Below, piece after piece: positions 23,399 through 31,676 of a DNA stretch of 64,000 bases. Both the position numbers and the translations under genes were made by a program. The notes beneath the pieces are model-generated. The model saw nothing but the letters and a program-made list of their open reading frames with translations, was not told the DNA's origin and made no database searches. Positions within the stretch are counted from its first letter, which is position 1, and each line of letters begins with the position of its first letter. The stretch comes from Thalassobacillus_A hwangdonensis (GTDB taxonomy: Bacteria > Bacillota > Bacilli > Bacillales > Halobacillaceae), in NCBI RefSeq assembly GCF_042675915.1, contig NZ_JBHTKL010000001.1, positions 1 through 64,000 on the forward strand. Reading direction: 5' to 3'.

Positions 23399-26248
23399 GT
23401 GTCAAACAAAGGCTCGAATGAACACTTTTGGGAAAACTTCCATGGCCCCAACATGGGTTACTTGGAAGAACAATATGAACTTTATACGGAAAGCCCGGAT
23501 AATGTCGAAGATTCTCTTAGAGAAATTTTCGATGAACACGGGGCTCCTGACTGGATGTCAGCTGCTGCAGCCAATGGTGAAGCAGGTGGCCAGGCGTCTG
23601 AACAGGACATCGTCAAAGCGACCTCAGCATACAAACTTGTTGAGGCTATTCGTCGTCATGGACACTTAGAAGCGAAAATCTATGCTGTCGGTGGGGATGA
23701 AAGAAAATCTGAATTGCTTGATCCAAAGACTTACGGTCTTACAGAGAAAGATTTGGAATCCATTCCAGCCAAAGTCGTTTGGCCGGAATCCCCTGTAAAG
23801 CTGCAAAATGCACTTCAAGTCGTCCGTACTTTGAAGGAACGCTATGCCGGGACAATTTCTTTTGAATACGATCACGTAAATAATGATGAAGAGAGAAAGT
23901 GGCTTCAAAACCAGATCGATACTGGTGCATTCCAAGTATCATTGAGTAATGAAGAGCAGAAACAGTTACTTAGAAGACTTGCGGATGTAGAAGGCTTTGA
24001 GAATTTCCTTGCCAAGACTTTCGTTGCGCAGAAGCGTTTTTCCATCGAAGGATTGGATATCATGGTGCCGATGCTTGATCACATCATTCAGGCTTCCTGC
24101 TCGGATGAGATGGAGCACATCATGATGGGGATGGCTCACCGTGGCCGACTGAATGTGCTTGCACATGTCTTGGGTAAGCCTTATGACAAAATCTTCTCTG
24201 AATTCCATCACTCTCCTGACAAAGAGCTGGTACCATCAGAAGGCTCGATGGGAATCAACTATGGTTGGACAGGAGATGTAAAATATCACTTCGGTGCCCG
24301 CAGGGAAATCGGTGAAGGAGATCAGCCGTGTACGCGAGTTACATTGGCACATAACCCATCCCATTTGGAATATGTCAATCCTGTAGTGGAAGGCTTTGCC
24401 CGTGCAGCACAGGATGATCGCACCAATGCTGGCTACCCTGAGCAGCACCAGGATAAAGCATTCGGCATTCTGATTCACGGGGATGCTGCGTTCATCGGCG
24501 AAGGCGTCGTAGCTGAAACATTGAATATGAGTGATTTGCCTGGTTACCGTACTGGCGGTACCGTTCACTTGATTGCTAATAACCTTGTCGGATTCACGAC
24601 AAACCGCCGTCATGGCCGCTCCACACGCTATGCGAGTGATTTGGCGAAAGGATTCGAAATCCCGGTTGTCCACGTCAATGCAGATGATCCGGTAGCTTGT
24701 TTGTCTGCAATGGCGCTTGCTTATGAATATCGTAAGAAGTTCCATAAAGACTTCCTGATCGACCTTGTAGGTTACCGCAGGTTCGGTCACAACGAAATGG
24801 ATGAACCTCGTGCTACTCAGCCGCATCTGTATAAAGAGATTGATGAACATGCTACAGCGGCTGGTGTCTACGAAGAACGTCTTAAAAAGGAAGGTGTGCT
24901 GGAAGACGGTGCACTTGAAGAAATGAAGAACGAAGTCGAAAATAATCTTCGTGAATTGTATAAGAACATGAAAGAAAATGAAACGAAAGATCCAGATGTC
25001 GATAAGCTGCCTGAGGGATTGGAAAGTTCTTTGGAGGAAATCGAAACTGCGATTGAATATGATCGTCTAAAGGCTTTGAATGAAGGAATGCTGAAACGTC
25101 CTGAAGGTTTCAATGGCTTCAAGAAGCTGGAGAAAATCCTTCAACGTCGTACGAAAATGCTTGAAGATGGCGGAAAAGTGGATTGGGCTACGGCAGAAGC
25201 TTTGGCGTTTGCATCAATTCTGGAAGAGGGTCAGCCGATCCGTATCACCGGACAGGATACAGAACGTGGAACGTTCGCACATCGCCATATGGTCTTGCAT
25301 GATGTAGAGACAGAGGAAACGTATTGCCCATTACATGGGCTGGAGCAGGCGAAAGCTTCTTTTGCCATCCATAACAGTCCGTTATCTGAGGCTGGAGTCA
25401 TCGGTTTTGAATATGGTTACAGTGTACAGGCTCCGGAAACACTCGTCTTGTGGGAAGCACAGTTCGGTGATTTCGCAAACGCAGGACAAGTCATTTTCGA
25501 CCAATTCGTATCTGCTGGACGAGCGAAGTGGGGAGAGAAGACGAACATGGTCTTCCTGTTACCTCATGGGTATGAAGGCCAAGGGCCGGAACACTCGAGT
25601 GCACGTTTGGAACGATTCCTGCAAATGGGTGCAGAGAACAACTGGATCGTTGCCAACGTAACTTCAGCTGCTCAATATTTCCACCTGCTGAGAAGACAAG
25701 CTGCTATCAGTGGTAAAGACGAAGCACGTCCTTTGGTTCTGATGACACCGAAGAGCCTATTGAGAAATCAGCGTGTTGCGGATGAAAGTGCAGCATTCAC
25801 AGAAGGAAAATTCAAACCGATTCTTACTCAACCTGGGTTGAGCAATGATAAAGATAAAGTGAAGAAGCTATTACTTGGAAGCGGAAAGATCATGGTAGAG
25901 CTTCAAGATGCTATCGAGAAGGCTGAAGGCAAGAACTTTGATGAGTTGGATGCCTTGAGAATCGAGCAAATCTATCCTTTCCCTCAAGACAAGTTGAAAG
26001 AGATCCTCAAGTCCTACAAGAACTTGAAAGAAATCGTCTGGGTACAGGAAGAACCGCAAAACATGGGAAGCTGGTACTTCGTAGAAGGCAAACTTCACGA
26101 CTTACTGAAACGAGGACAGAAGCACCGATATATCGGACGTCCACACCGTGCATCTCCGTCAGTCGGTGAACCGAACATTCATAAAACAGAACAGAATCGC
26201 ATCATAAACGAAGCACTTAACATGTCCAAAGGAGGAGATTCACAGTGA
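23399..26248 (+). CDS. odhA: 2-oxoglutarate dehydrogenase E1
   Basis: A 949-residue thiamine-diphosphate enzyme that decarboxylates 2-oxoglutarate in the TCA cycle and passes the succinyl group to OdhB. Landmarks: WENFHGPNMGYLEEQYELY at the N-terminus, IMMGMAHRGRLNVLAHV, the TPP-binding LIHGDAAFIGEGVVAETLN and the C-terminal HGYEGQGPEHSSARLERFLQ. The GTG at 23399 is chosen, eight bases after TTGGGGG; the TTG at 23384 overlaps that site. Overlaps odhB by 4 bp, so translation is coupled. Confidence 0.96.
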   Translation: MSNKGSNEHFWENFHGPNMGYLEEQYELYTESPDNVEDSLREIFDEHGAPDWMSAAAANGEAGGQASEQDIVKATSAYKLVEAIRRHGHLEAKIYAVGGDERKSELLDPKTYGLTEKDLESIPAKVVWPESPVKLQNALQVVRTLKERYAGTISFEYDHVNNDEERKWLQNQIDTGAFQVSLSNEEQKQLLRRLADVEGFENFLAKTFVAQKRFSIEGLDIMVPMLDHIIQASCSDEMEHIMMGMAHRGRLNVLAHVLGKPYDKIFSEFHHSPDKELVPSEGSMGINYGWTGDVKYHFGARREIGEGDQPCTRVTLAHNPSHLEYVNPVVEGFARAAQDDRTNAGYPEQHQDKAFGILIHGDAAFIGEGVVAETLNMSDLPGYRTGGTVHLIANNLVGFTTNRRHGRSTRYASDLAKGFEIPVVHVNADDPVACLSAMALAYEYRKKFHKDFLIDLVGYRRFGHNEMDEPRATQPHLYKEIDEHATAAGVYEERLKKEGVLEDGALEEMKNEVENNLRELYKNMKENETKDPDVDKLPEGLESSLEEIETAIEYDRLKALNEGMLKRPEGFNGFKKLEKILQRRTKMLEDGGKVDWATAEALAFASILEEGQPIRITGQDTERGTFAHRHMVLHDVETEETYCPLHGLEQAKASFAIHNSPLSEAGVIGFEYGYSVQAPETLVLWEAQFGDFANAGQVIFDQFVSAGRAKWGEKTNMVFLLPHGYEGQGPEHSSARLERFLQMGAENNWIVANVTSAAQYFHLLRRQAAISGKDEARPLVLMTPKSLLRNQRVADESAAFTEGKFKPILTQPGLSNDKDKVKKLLLGSGKIMVELQDAIEKAEGKNFDELDALRIEQIYPFPQDKLKEILKSYKNLKEIVWVQEEPQNMGSWYFVEGKLHDLLKRGQKHRYIGRPHRASPSVGEPNIHKTEQNRIINEALNMSKGGDSQ

Positions 26249-27564
26249 AGGAAATCAAAGTCCCTGAATTAGCTGAATCGATAACAGAAGGTACAATTGC
26301 GGAATGGCTCGTCAAAAAAGGTGACCAGGTCGAAAAAGGTGATCCGATCCTTGAACTTGAAACGGACAAGGTCAATGTAGAAGTGAATGCAGACCATAGT
26401 GGTGTCATTGCTGAAATCATGAAAGATGAAGGCGACGATGTCGAAGTCGGTGACGTCATTGCTAAAGTAGATGAAAATGGCGAAGCTGGCGGTTCATCTG
26501 AAGATTCTTCCGATGAAGAAGATAAAGAAGAAGCAAAAGACGAAGAGAAAAAAGAATCAAAAGAAGAGGAAGCTTCCGACCAGAAAGAAGAGAAAAAAGA
26601 AGCTTCTGAAGATAAGCAGGAAGAAAGTTCAGAAGGAAAAGGTAAAAACGATGTCATCGCAACTCCTGCTGCACGTAAACGCGCACGCGAGCTAGGTATC
26701 GACCTTAGCGAAATCAGTGCACGTGATCCGCTTGGCCGCATCCGTCCAGAGGATGTAGAGGATGCTGCTAAAGGATCGAAAGAGGAGAAAAAAGAAGCAC
26801 CTAAGAAAGAAGCGAAGAAAGAGAAGAAATCAGATAAGCAATCAGAGAAAACAGAATTCGATAAGCCGGTGAAACGTGAGAAAATGTCCCGCCGCCGTCA
26901 AACGATTGCAAAACGTCTGGTGGAAGCGCAGCATAACTCAGCAATGCTGACTACTTTCAATGAAGTTGATATGACTGCTGTCATGAAGCTTCGCAGTGAA
27001 CGTAAAGATGCATTTTTAAACAAGCATGATGTCAAGCTTGGATTTATGTCCTTCTTTACAAAGGCTGTAGTTGGTGCTTTGAAAGACTTCCCATTGTTGA
27101 ATGCAGAAATCCAAGGGGATGAAATCGTACAGAAGATGTTCTATGACGTCGGTATGGCTGTATCCACAGATGATGGCTTAGTCGTTCCGGTTGTACGCGA
27201 TGCAGATCGTCTTGATTTTGCAGGGATTGAAAAAGAAATCGGCCGTCTCGCGAAAAAAGCGCGTGATAAAGAATTGCAATTGAATGAATTGCAGGGCGGT
27301 TCTTTCACTATTACAAACGGTGGTATTTTCGGATCCATGCTTTCCACGCCGATCCTGAATGCACCTCAAGTAGGTATCCTGGGACTTCACAGCATCCAAA
27401 AGCGTGCGATGGTCATGCCTGACGATACAATTGAAGTACGTCCGATGATGTATCTTGCGCTTTCCTACGATCACCGTATCGTTGATGGTAAAGAAGCAGT
27501 ACAGTTCCTCGTACGTATCAAAGAATTGATTGAAGATCCATACGATCTATTACTTGAAGGATAA
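26245..27564 (+). CDS. odhB: dihydrolipoamide succinyltransferase (OdhB, E2)
   Basis: A 439-residue E2 core of the 2-oxoglutarate dehydrogenase complex. The N-terminal lipoyl domain carries the modified Lys at K42 (ELETDKVNVEV). A highly charged Glu/Lys/Ser linker (about residues 78-130) leads to the E1/E3-binding domain (ATPAARKRARELGIDLSEI), a second charged linker, and the catalytic domain ending SYDHRIVDG with His410 and Asp414. GTG start after AAAGGAGGAGATTCACA. The linkers are longer and more charged than in B. subtilis to my knowledge, which fits a halophile. The lipoyl group comes from the LipM-LipA pair at 18071-19857. Confidence 0.96.
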   Translation: MKEIKVPELAESITEGTIAEWLVKKGDQVEKGDPILELETDKVNVEVNADHSGVIAEIMKDEGDDVEVGDVIAKVDENGEAGGSSEDSSDEEDKEEAKDEEKKESKEEEASDQKEEKKEASEDKQEESSEGKGKNDVIATPAARKRARELGIDLSEISARDPLGRIRPEDVEDAAKGSKEEKKEAPKKEAKKEKKSDKQSEKTEFDKPVKREKMSRRRQTIAKRLVEAQHNSAMLTTFNEVDMTAVMKLRSERKDAFLNKHDVKLGFMSFFTKAVVGALKDFPLLNAEIQGDEIVQKMFYDVGMAVSTDDGLVVPVVRDADRLDFAGIEKEIGRLAKKARDKELQLNELQGGSFTITNGGIFGSMLSTPILNAPQVGILGLHSIQKRAMVMPDDTIEVRPMMYLALSYDHRIVDGKEAVQFLVRIKELIEDPYDLLLEG

Positions 27565-27578
27565 ATTTTATCGAAATG

Positions 27579-27609
27579 AAAGGATGTCTCAGTGGAGGCA
27601 TCCTTTTTT
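27579..27609 (+). terminator. intrinsic terminator of odhAB
   Basis: Stem aaaggatg with catccttt, then ttttttg. Confidence 0.9.
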
Positions 27610-27652
27610 GTAATTTACAAAAGTTTAACTTTATTAAAGGAATAAAGTATAA

Positions 27653-27703
27653 GAAAATACTAAGGCTTTCGCCATAAGTACTTGGCGACAAGCCAAGGTT
27701 TTC
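27653..27703 (+). other. structured hairpin in the yidC2 leader
   Basis: An 11-bp stem (ggctttcgcca with tggcgacaagcc, one bulged C) around an 8-nt loop, flanked by gaaaa/ttttc. It is not followed by a U-only tract and lies 80 nt before the leader ORF at 27784. It may be an RNA structure in the 5' UTR or a weak terminator. Confidence 0.55.
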
Positions 27704-27783
27704 TAATTTTCTTTTCATTGTGAAACCTTTCCTGTAACATGTACGTATATCATCACAAGAGCTTTTAGAAAAGGATAAAAGAT

Positions 27784-28068
27784 ATGACATTCATTTTTGA
27801 ATTATTCGATGGATCGCATGACTGGTTCATGCTGTCTGTCTATATAGGATTACTGGCAAGTGTTGCGCTACGTACCGTCTGGACCTGCATGATGGAGGAT
27901 ACCTCGTTTATCACTTCCGCAGATACTGTCCAGTTTGAAACCACCAGAGCGGCACTGAATCTTGTTACCCGACCAATCCAGTCCATCATCATTGTCTACT
28001 GGATTACCAGGACGGTTAAACTCAAGGATTCCCCTGACGATGACGATCACCTCCTCCTTATTCGTTAA
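27784..28068 (+). CDS. mifM: MifM-like regulatory leader peptide of yidC2
   Basis: A 94-residue ORF ending 30 nt before yidC2. Residues about 14-33 (WFMLSVYIGLLASVALRTVW) form one membrane segment. The C-terminal part reads SIIIVYWITRTVKLKDSPDDDDHLLLIR in overlapping pieces, with four Asp at residues 85-88. B. subtilis MifM has the same length (95), an N-terminal membrane segment, a similar III-x-x-I-T/W-I run and an acidic DEED arrest cluster near the end (from memory). MifM stalls the ribosome unless YidC inserts it into the membrane. The last five codons and the stop form the 5' arm of a hairpin that covers the yidC2 ribosome-binding site. Start after AAAGGATAAAAG. Confidence 0.82.
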   Translation: MTFIFELFDGSHDWFMLSVYIGLLASVALRTVWTCMMEDTSFITSADTVQFETTRAALNLVTRPIQSIIIVYWITRTVKLKDSPDDDDHLLLIR

Positions 28069-28090
28069 TAAAGACTACGAATAAGGAGGA
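28052..28090 (+). promoter_or_regulatory. hairpin sequestering the yidC2 ribosome-binding site
   Basis: A perfect 14-bp stem pairs 28052-28065 (tcctccttattcgt, leader codons 90-94) with 28077-28090 (acgaataaggagga, which holds the yidC2 AAGGAGG); the loop of 11 nt contains the leader stop codon. A ribosome arrested on the Asp codons at 28036-28047 would cover the 5' arm and free the ribosome-binding site. Confidence 0.88.
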
Positions 28091-28098
28091 ACTATAAA

Positions 28099-28854
28099 TT
28101 GAGACGATTTTTCAGTTTAACAGGAATAGGTGCATTTCTTTTAATTGTGTTAGCAGGATGTTCAGGGCAACCAACGGAGAATGGTGGATTTTTTAATGAC
28201 TACTTCATCCATCCGTTCATCGTTGCAATCAAAGTGATCGCAGAACTTTTCAATGAGAATTATGGGATTGCCATTATCCTGATCACCCTGGTTATCCGAA
28301 TCATTCTTCTCCCGTTTATGATGAAAAACTATAAACGAAGCAGAGAGATGCGTGGAAAAATGGAAGCAATCAAGCCTGAAATGGATACGATCCAAAAGAA
28401 GCTGAAAGAAGTGAAGGATCCGGAAGAAAAGCGGAAGATTCAGCAGGAAATGATGGCATTATACCAGACACACGGTGTGAATCCGCTGAATATGGGCTGT
28501 CTCCCATTATTGCTTCAAATGCCTGTACTGATGGGGTTCTATTACGCCATCCGTGGCTCCGAAGAAATCGCCACCCATTCGTTTTTATGGCTGAACTTAG
28601 GAGAACCTGATATTCTCATGGCAGTCATTGCAGGGATCTTATACTTTGTACAGTACAGAGTTTCTTTGAGGGATATGCCGATCGCCCAGCAGGGACAAAT
28701 GAAGCTTCTAGGGCTGATGTCGCCCATCATGATTTTCATCTTTTCGCTCAATGCTCCTGCAGCATTACCACTGTACTGGACCGTCAGCGGAACATTTCTG
28801 ATCCTGCAGATGCTCCTATCAAGAAAGTTATATCCAGTTAATAAAGATGCATAA
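28099..28854 (+). CDS. yidC: membrane protein insertase YidC2 (YqjG-like)
   Basis: A 251-residue Oxa1/YidC family insertase. It has a lipoprotein signal with lipobox LAGC (Cys21), then five membrane segments. The conserved groove Arg is R67 in VIRIILLP, and the cytosolic charged hairpin KRSREMRGKMEAIKPEM precedes PLLLQMPVLMGFYYAI. The TTG start follows AAGGAGG by nine bases, and that site is buried in a leader hairpin. Together with the MifM-like leader this identifies it as the inducible second insertase rather than SpoIIIJ (YidC1), which should lie elsewhere near the origin. Confidence 0.93.
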   Translation: MRRFFSLTGIGAFLLIVLAGCSGQPTENGGFFNDYFIHPFIVAIKVIAELFNENYGIAIILITLVIRIILLPFMMKNYKRSREMRGKMEAIKPEMDTIQKKLKEVKDPEEKRKIQQEMMALYQTHGVNPLNMGCLPLLLQMPVLMGFYYAIRGSEEIATHSFLWLNLGEPDILMAVIAGILYFVQYRVSLRDMPIAQQGQMKLLGLMSPIMIFIFSLNAPAALPLYWTVSGTFLILQMLLSRKLYPVNKDA

Positions 28855-28858
28855 CTTG

Positions 28859-28894
28859 GAAAGCTGTCCCTATATAAAAGGGACAGCTTTTATT
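28859..28894 (+). terminator. intrinsic terminator of yidC2
   Basis: Stem aaagctgtccc with gggacagcttt, 7-nt loop, then tatt. Confidence 0.88.
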
Positions 28895-29014
28895 ATCAAC
28901 CAAAATAGTAGGAATAAGGAACAAACTGCTTATTTCTCCATTTAATTGTCTGAATATTTAATCAAAATCTATCGACCTGCATAGTATAAAGTAATACTAA
29001 AGCAGGAGGGGATT

Positions 29015-30178
29015 ATGGTGGCTGAAGAGAAAAGTTTTGTGATTGCAGAAGAGAATTGGTCCCTCCACAGAAAAGGTTATGATGATCAGAAGAGACATCA
29101 GGAAAAAGTACAGGATGCAATGAAGAATCAACTGCCGGATTTGATTACAGAAGAGAATATCATCATGTCCAAAGGTAAACATGTCGTCAAAATACCAATA
29201 AGGTCATTGGATGAATATAAGATCCGATACAACCATGATAAGAACAAACATGTGGGTCAAGGCGACGGTGATAGCCAAGTGGGGGATGTTGTTGCCCGAG
29301 ACGGTTCTGGTGATAAGAAGGCAGGTAAAGGCTCTGGTGCAGGGGATCAGCCTGGTGAAGATTATTATGAAGCAGAAGTCAGTCTTGCTGAGCTTGAGGA
29401 AGCATTGTTTAAAGAGCTGGAGTTGCCGAATCTGGAACAAAAAGAAAAAGATAACATCGTTCATACAGATATCGAATTCAGTGATGTCAGAAAAATTGGC
29501 CTGACAGGAAATATAGATAAGCGCCGAACTATGATGGAAGCTTTCAAAAGGAATGCCATGAAAGGCAAATCAACGTTTGCTCCGATTTATCCAGAGGATG
29601 TCCGGTACAAAACGTGGAACGATATCGTAAAACCGGATTCAAAAGCTGTCGTCATTGCAATGATGGATACGTCAGGTTCGATGGGATTATGGGAAAAATA
29701 TATGGCAAGAAGTTTCTTCTTCTGGATGAACCGATTCCTGAAATCAAAATACGAAACAGTGGAAATCGAATTCATCGCCCATCATACAGAAGCGAAAATC
29801 GTCAATGAAAATGATTTCTTCTCCAAAGGAGAGAGTGGAGGAACCATCTGTTCTTCTGCTTACCGTAAAGCTCTTGAACTGATCGATGAAAAGTACGACC
29901 CTAGCCGCTATAATATTTATCCATTTCATTTTTCCGATGGGGATAACTTGACGTCAGATAACAAAAGGTGCTTGAAGTTTATTGATGAGTTATTGGAAGT
30001 ATCCAGCATGTTCGGGTATGGGGAAGTGAACCAGTACAATCGCCATTCCAACCTGATGCAAGTGTATAAGAAGATTGAACATCCGAAGTTCAGGTATTAT
30101 GTATTGAGGAAGAAGCCAGACGTCTTTTATGCGATGAAGAAATTCTTCCAGAATCAGGAAGAAGAGATGCCTGTATAA
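29015..30178 (+). CDS. yhbH: YhbH, DUF444 sporulation protein
   Basis: A 387-residue cytosolic protein of the YeaH/YhbH (DUF444) family. A glycine-rich flexible segment (GDGSGDKKAGKGSGAGDQPG type, residues about 75-115) precedes a von Willebrand A-like domain whose metal site DTSGSMG is near residue 218. The family partners genetically with PrkA (YeaG-YeaH in E. coli, prkA-yhbH in B. subtilis), and mutants affect sporulation. The start follows AGGAGGGG. Here it is a separate transcription unit 6.5 kb from prkA. Confidence 0.93.
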   Translation: MVAEEKSFVIAEENWSLHRKGYDDQKRHQEKVQDAMKNQLPDLITEENIIMSKGKHVVKIPIRSLDEYKIRYNHDKNKHVGQGDGDSQVGDVVARDGSGDKKAGKGSGAGDQPGEDYYEAEVSLAELEEALFKELELPNLEQKEKDNIVHTDIEFSDVRKIGLTGNIDKRRTMMEAFKRNAMKGKSTFAPIYPEDVRYKTWNDIVKPDSKAVVIAMMDTSGSMGLWEKYMARSFFFWMNRFLKSKYETVEIEFIAHHTEAKIVNENDFFSKGESGGTICSSAYRKALELIDEKYDPSRYNIYPFHFSDGDNLTSDNKRCLKFIDELLEVSSMFGYGEVNQYNRHSNLMQVYKKIEHPKFRYYVLRKKPDVFYAMKKFFQNQEEEMPV

Positions 30179-30193
30179 AGCAGACAAATTAAA

Positions 30194-30236
30194 AACGAGA
30201 AAAGCCGGACTTAAAGCAGTCCGGCTTTTCTCGTTA
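30194..30236 (+). terminator. intrinsic terminator of yhbH
   Basis: Perfect 18-bp stem aacgagaaaagccggact with agtccggcttttctcgtt. The 190 bp that follow are AT-rich with a repeated gctatgatat but no ORF I can support. Confidence 0.88.
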
Positions 30237-30427
30237 GCAGCTATGATATTTTTGGTGAATCGCTATGATATGAATAGTACACCATTTATTATAAATAATT
30301 TACATGTGATTTGTAAACCCTTCCAGGCGAATTTATGATATTTTTACCATATAAAAAGATGACGCATCGATAGTATGACGTTTTACCGTGTTGATTGAAT
30401 AATGAGTGTGATACCTGAGTGTTATAC

Positions 30428-30456
30428 TTGAGTTTGCGAAATCTATCACATACAAT
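30428..30456 (+). promoter_or_regulatory. predicted sigma-A promoter of proC
   Basis: TTGAGT and TACAAT separated by 17 bp, 33 bp before the chosen proC start. A transcript starting just after it cannot use the ATG at 30459, which supports the start at 30489. Confidence 0.6.
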
Positions 30457-30488
30457 GGATGGCGTTTGGTATAGAGGAGATGAAAGCA

Positions 30489-31301
30489 ATGGACAAGCAT
30501 ATTGGATTTATCGGGTGTGGGAAAATGGCCCAGGCAATGATTGAGGGGATGATCAAGGAAAATCTGGTACATAGGGAGCAGATTTCAGCCAGTGCAATTA
30601 CGGAGGAAACGATTGTTGCAATGAAGGAAAAGCTGAATATCCTTATGACAAATGATAATAAAGCAGTGGCAGCTAAAAGTGATGTATTGTTTCTGGCGGT
30701 CAAGCCGGCTCAATATGAGAATGTCATAGATGAAATTAAGGATGCAGTACGTGACACCACCATTATCGTCACGATTGCAGCAGGAATCAGCTTGGCAGTT
30801 ATGGAAGCTTCATTTCAGCGTCCAGTGAAAGTCGTTCGTACAATGCCGAACACCCCTTCTTTGGTAGGGGAAGGTATGAGTGCGCTTTGTCCGAATACTC
30901 ATTTGACAGCGGGCGATTTACACGTGATCGAGACCATCTTCAACAGCTTCGGAAAAACGGAAGTCATTCCTGAAGAATTGATGGATGCAATTCCGGCGGT
31001 CAGTGGATCATCCCCAGCTTATGCCTATATGTTCATTGAAGCGATGGCGGATGGAGCAGTACAGCAAGGCATACCGAGAAAGCAGGCTTATAACTTGGCA
31101 GCCCAGGCAATGCTCGGTGCCGCTAAAATGGTGTTGGAGACTGGTGAGCATCCTGGCTATTTGAAAGATGACGTATGCACACCAGGCGGTGCGACGATAG
31201 CTGCCGTCAATACGCTGGAAAAGTCGAACTTCAGAGGTTCCATCATGCAGGCGATGGCTGCTTGTACGGCCCAGTCGCAGGCATTATCGAAAACGAAATG
31301 A
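30489..31301 (+). CDS. proC: pyrroline-5-carboxylate reductase
   Basis: A 270-residue NADPH-dependent enzyme making proline from pyrroline-5-carboxylate; proline is also an osmolyte in halophilic bacilli. The Rossmann motif is HIGFIGCGKMAQAMIEGM; the P5CR signature region is AVSGSSPAYAYMFIEAMADGAVQQGI with DDVCTPGGATIAAV. ATG 30489 is nine bases after AGAGGAG; the upstream in-frame ATGs at 30459 and 30480 precede or abut that site. Confidence 0.93.
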   Translation: MDKHIGFIGCGKMAQAMIEGMIKENLVHREQISASAITEETIVAMKEKLNILMTNDNKAVAAKSDVLFLAVKPAQYENVIDEIKDAVRDTTIIVTIAAGISLAVMEASFQRPVKVVRTMPNTPSLVGEGMSALCPNTHLTAGDLHVIETIFNSFGKTEVIPEELMDAIPAVSGSSPAYAYMFIEAMADGAVQQGIPRKQAYNLAAQAMLGAAKMVLETGEHPGYLKDDVCTPGGATIAAVNTLEKSNFRGSIMQAMAACTAQSQALSKTK

Positions 31302-31304
31302 AGG

Positions 31305-31339
31305 AAAGCCCCGACCTATGAATGGTCGGGGCTTTTTTT
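31305..31339 (+). terminator. intrinsic terminator of proC
   Basis: Stem aaagccccgacc(t)a with tggtcggggcttt and a T7 tract. Confidence 0.93.
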
Positions 31340-31396
31340 GGATGGCCTTTTGAGGCGCTCCTTTTAAATGTTGTTCATCCAGTTGATTCGTAATTC

Positions 31397-31492
31397 TTAG
31401 TAGTAGATGACAGCTCCTACGATGACAAGAAGGATGAACAGTACGACGATCAATACGAAAGTATCTCCGTAATTTCCTCCACAGTGACCCAC
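31397..31492 (-). CDS. YjcZ-family sporulation micro-protein
   Basis: A 31-codon minus-strand ORF. Its product has a Gly/Cys/Tyr-rich N-terminus (GHCGGNYGDT) followed by one hydrophobic helix (FVLIVVLFILLVIVGAVIYY). That is the organisation of the YjcZ / YczN family of sporulation-associated membrane micro-proteins (for example GGGYGGGFALIVVLFILLII in relatives). GTG start, with GATGGAGGTG upstream. It is divergent from the purine permease and is usually missed by gene finders because of its length. Confidence 0.8.
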   Translation of the reverse strand: MGHCGGNYGDTFVLIVVLFILLVIVGAVIYY

Positions 31493-31619
31493 TAAAATGC
31501 ACCTCCATCAACCATTTACTACAACATATGCCCACCCATGCGTAGTGACAAGGACACTCGCCCATGTTCGGAGAAGATTCTTTTTAAAACAATTTTACTG
31601 ACATCCTTGAAATCACTCT

Positions 31620-31665
31620 AAAAAACGAATAATATTAGTATTGTTGTGATTATTATTCGGAAAGT
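31620..31665 (+). promoter_or_regulatory. possible PurR operator (paired PurBoxes)
   Basis: An inverted repeat aaaacgaataat ... attattcggaaagt with about 18 bp between arms lies just before the permease gene. Each arm matches the B. subtilis PurBox pattern AWWWCCGAACWWT with one or two mismatches, and the spacing is near the known 16-17 bp. Confidence 0.45.
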
Positions 31666-31676
31666 AAGGTGTTCTT

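Noticed and set aside
26217..26741. 174-residue Ser/Phe-rich ORF antisense to odhB
   Set aside because: It is the reverse reading of the Glu/Lys-rich linker of OdhB, with no start signals.
31560..31676. Purine riboswitch before the NCS2 permease
   Set aside because: The three-way junction core and its conserved loops are not present; a PurBox-like inverted repeat explains the symmetry better.
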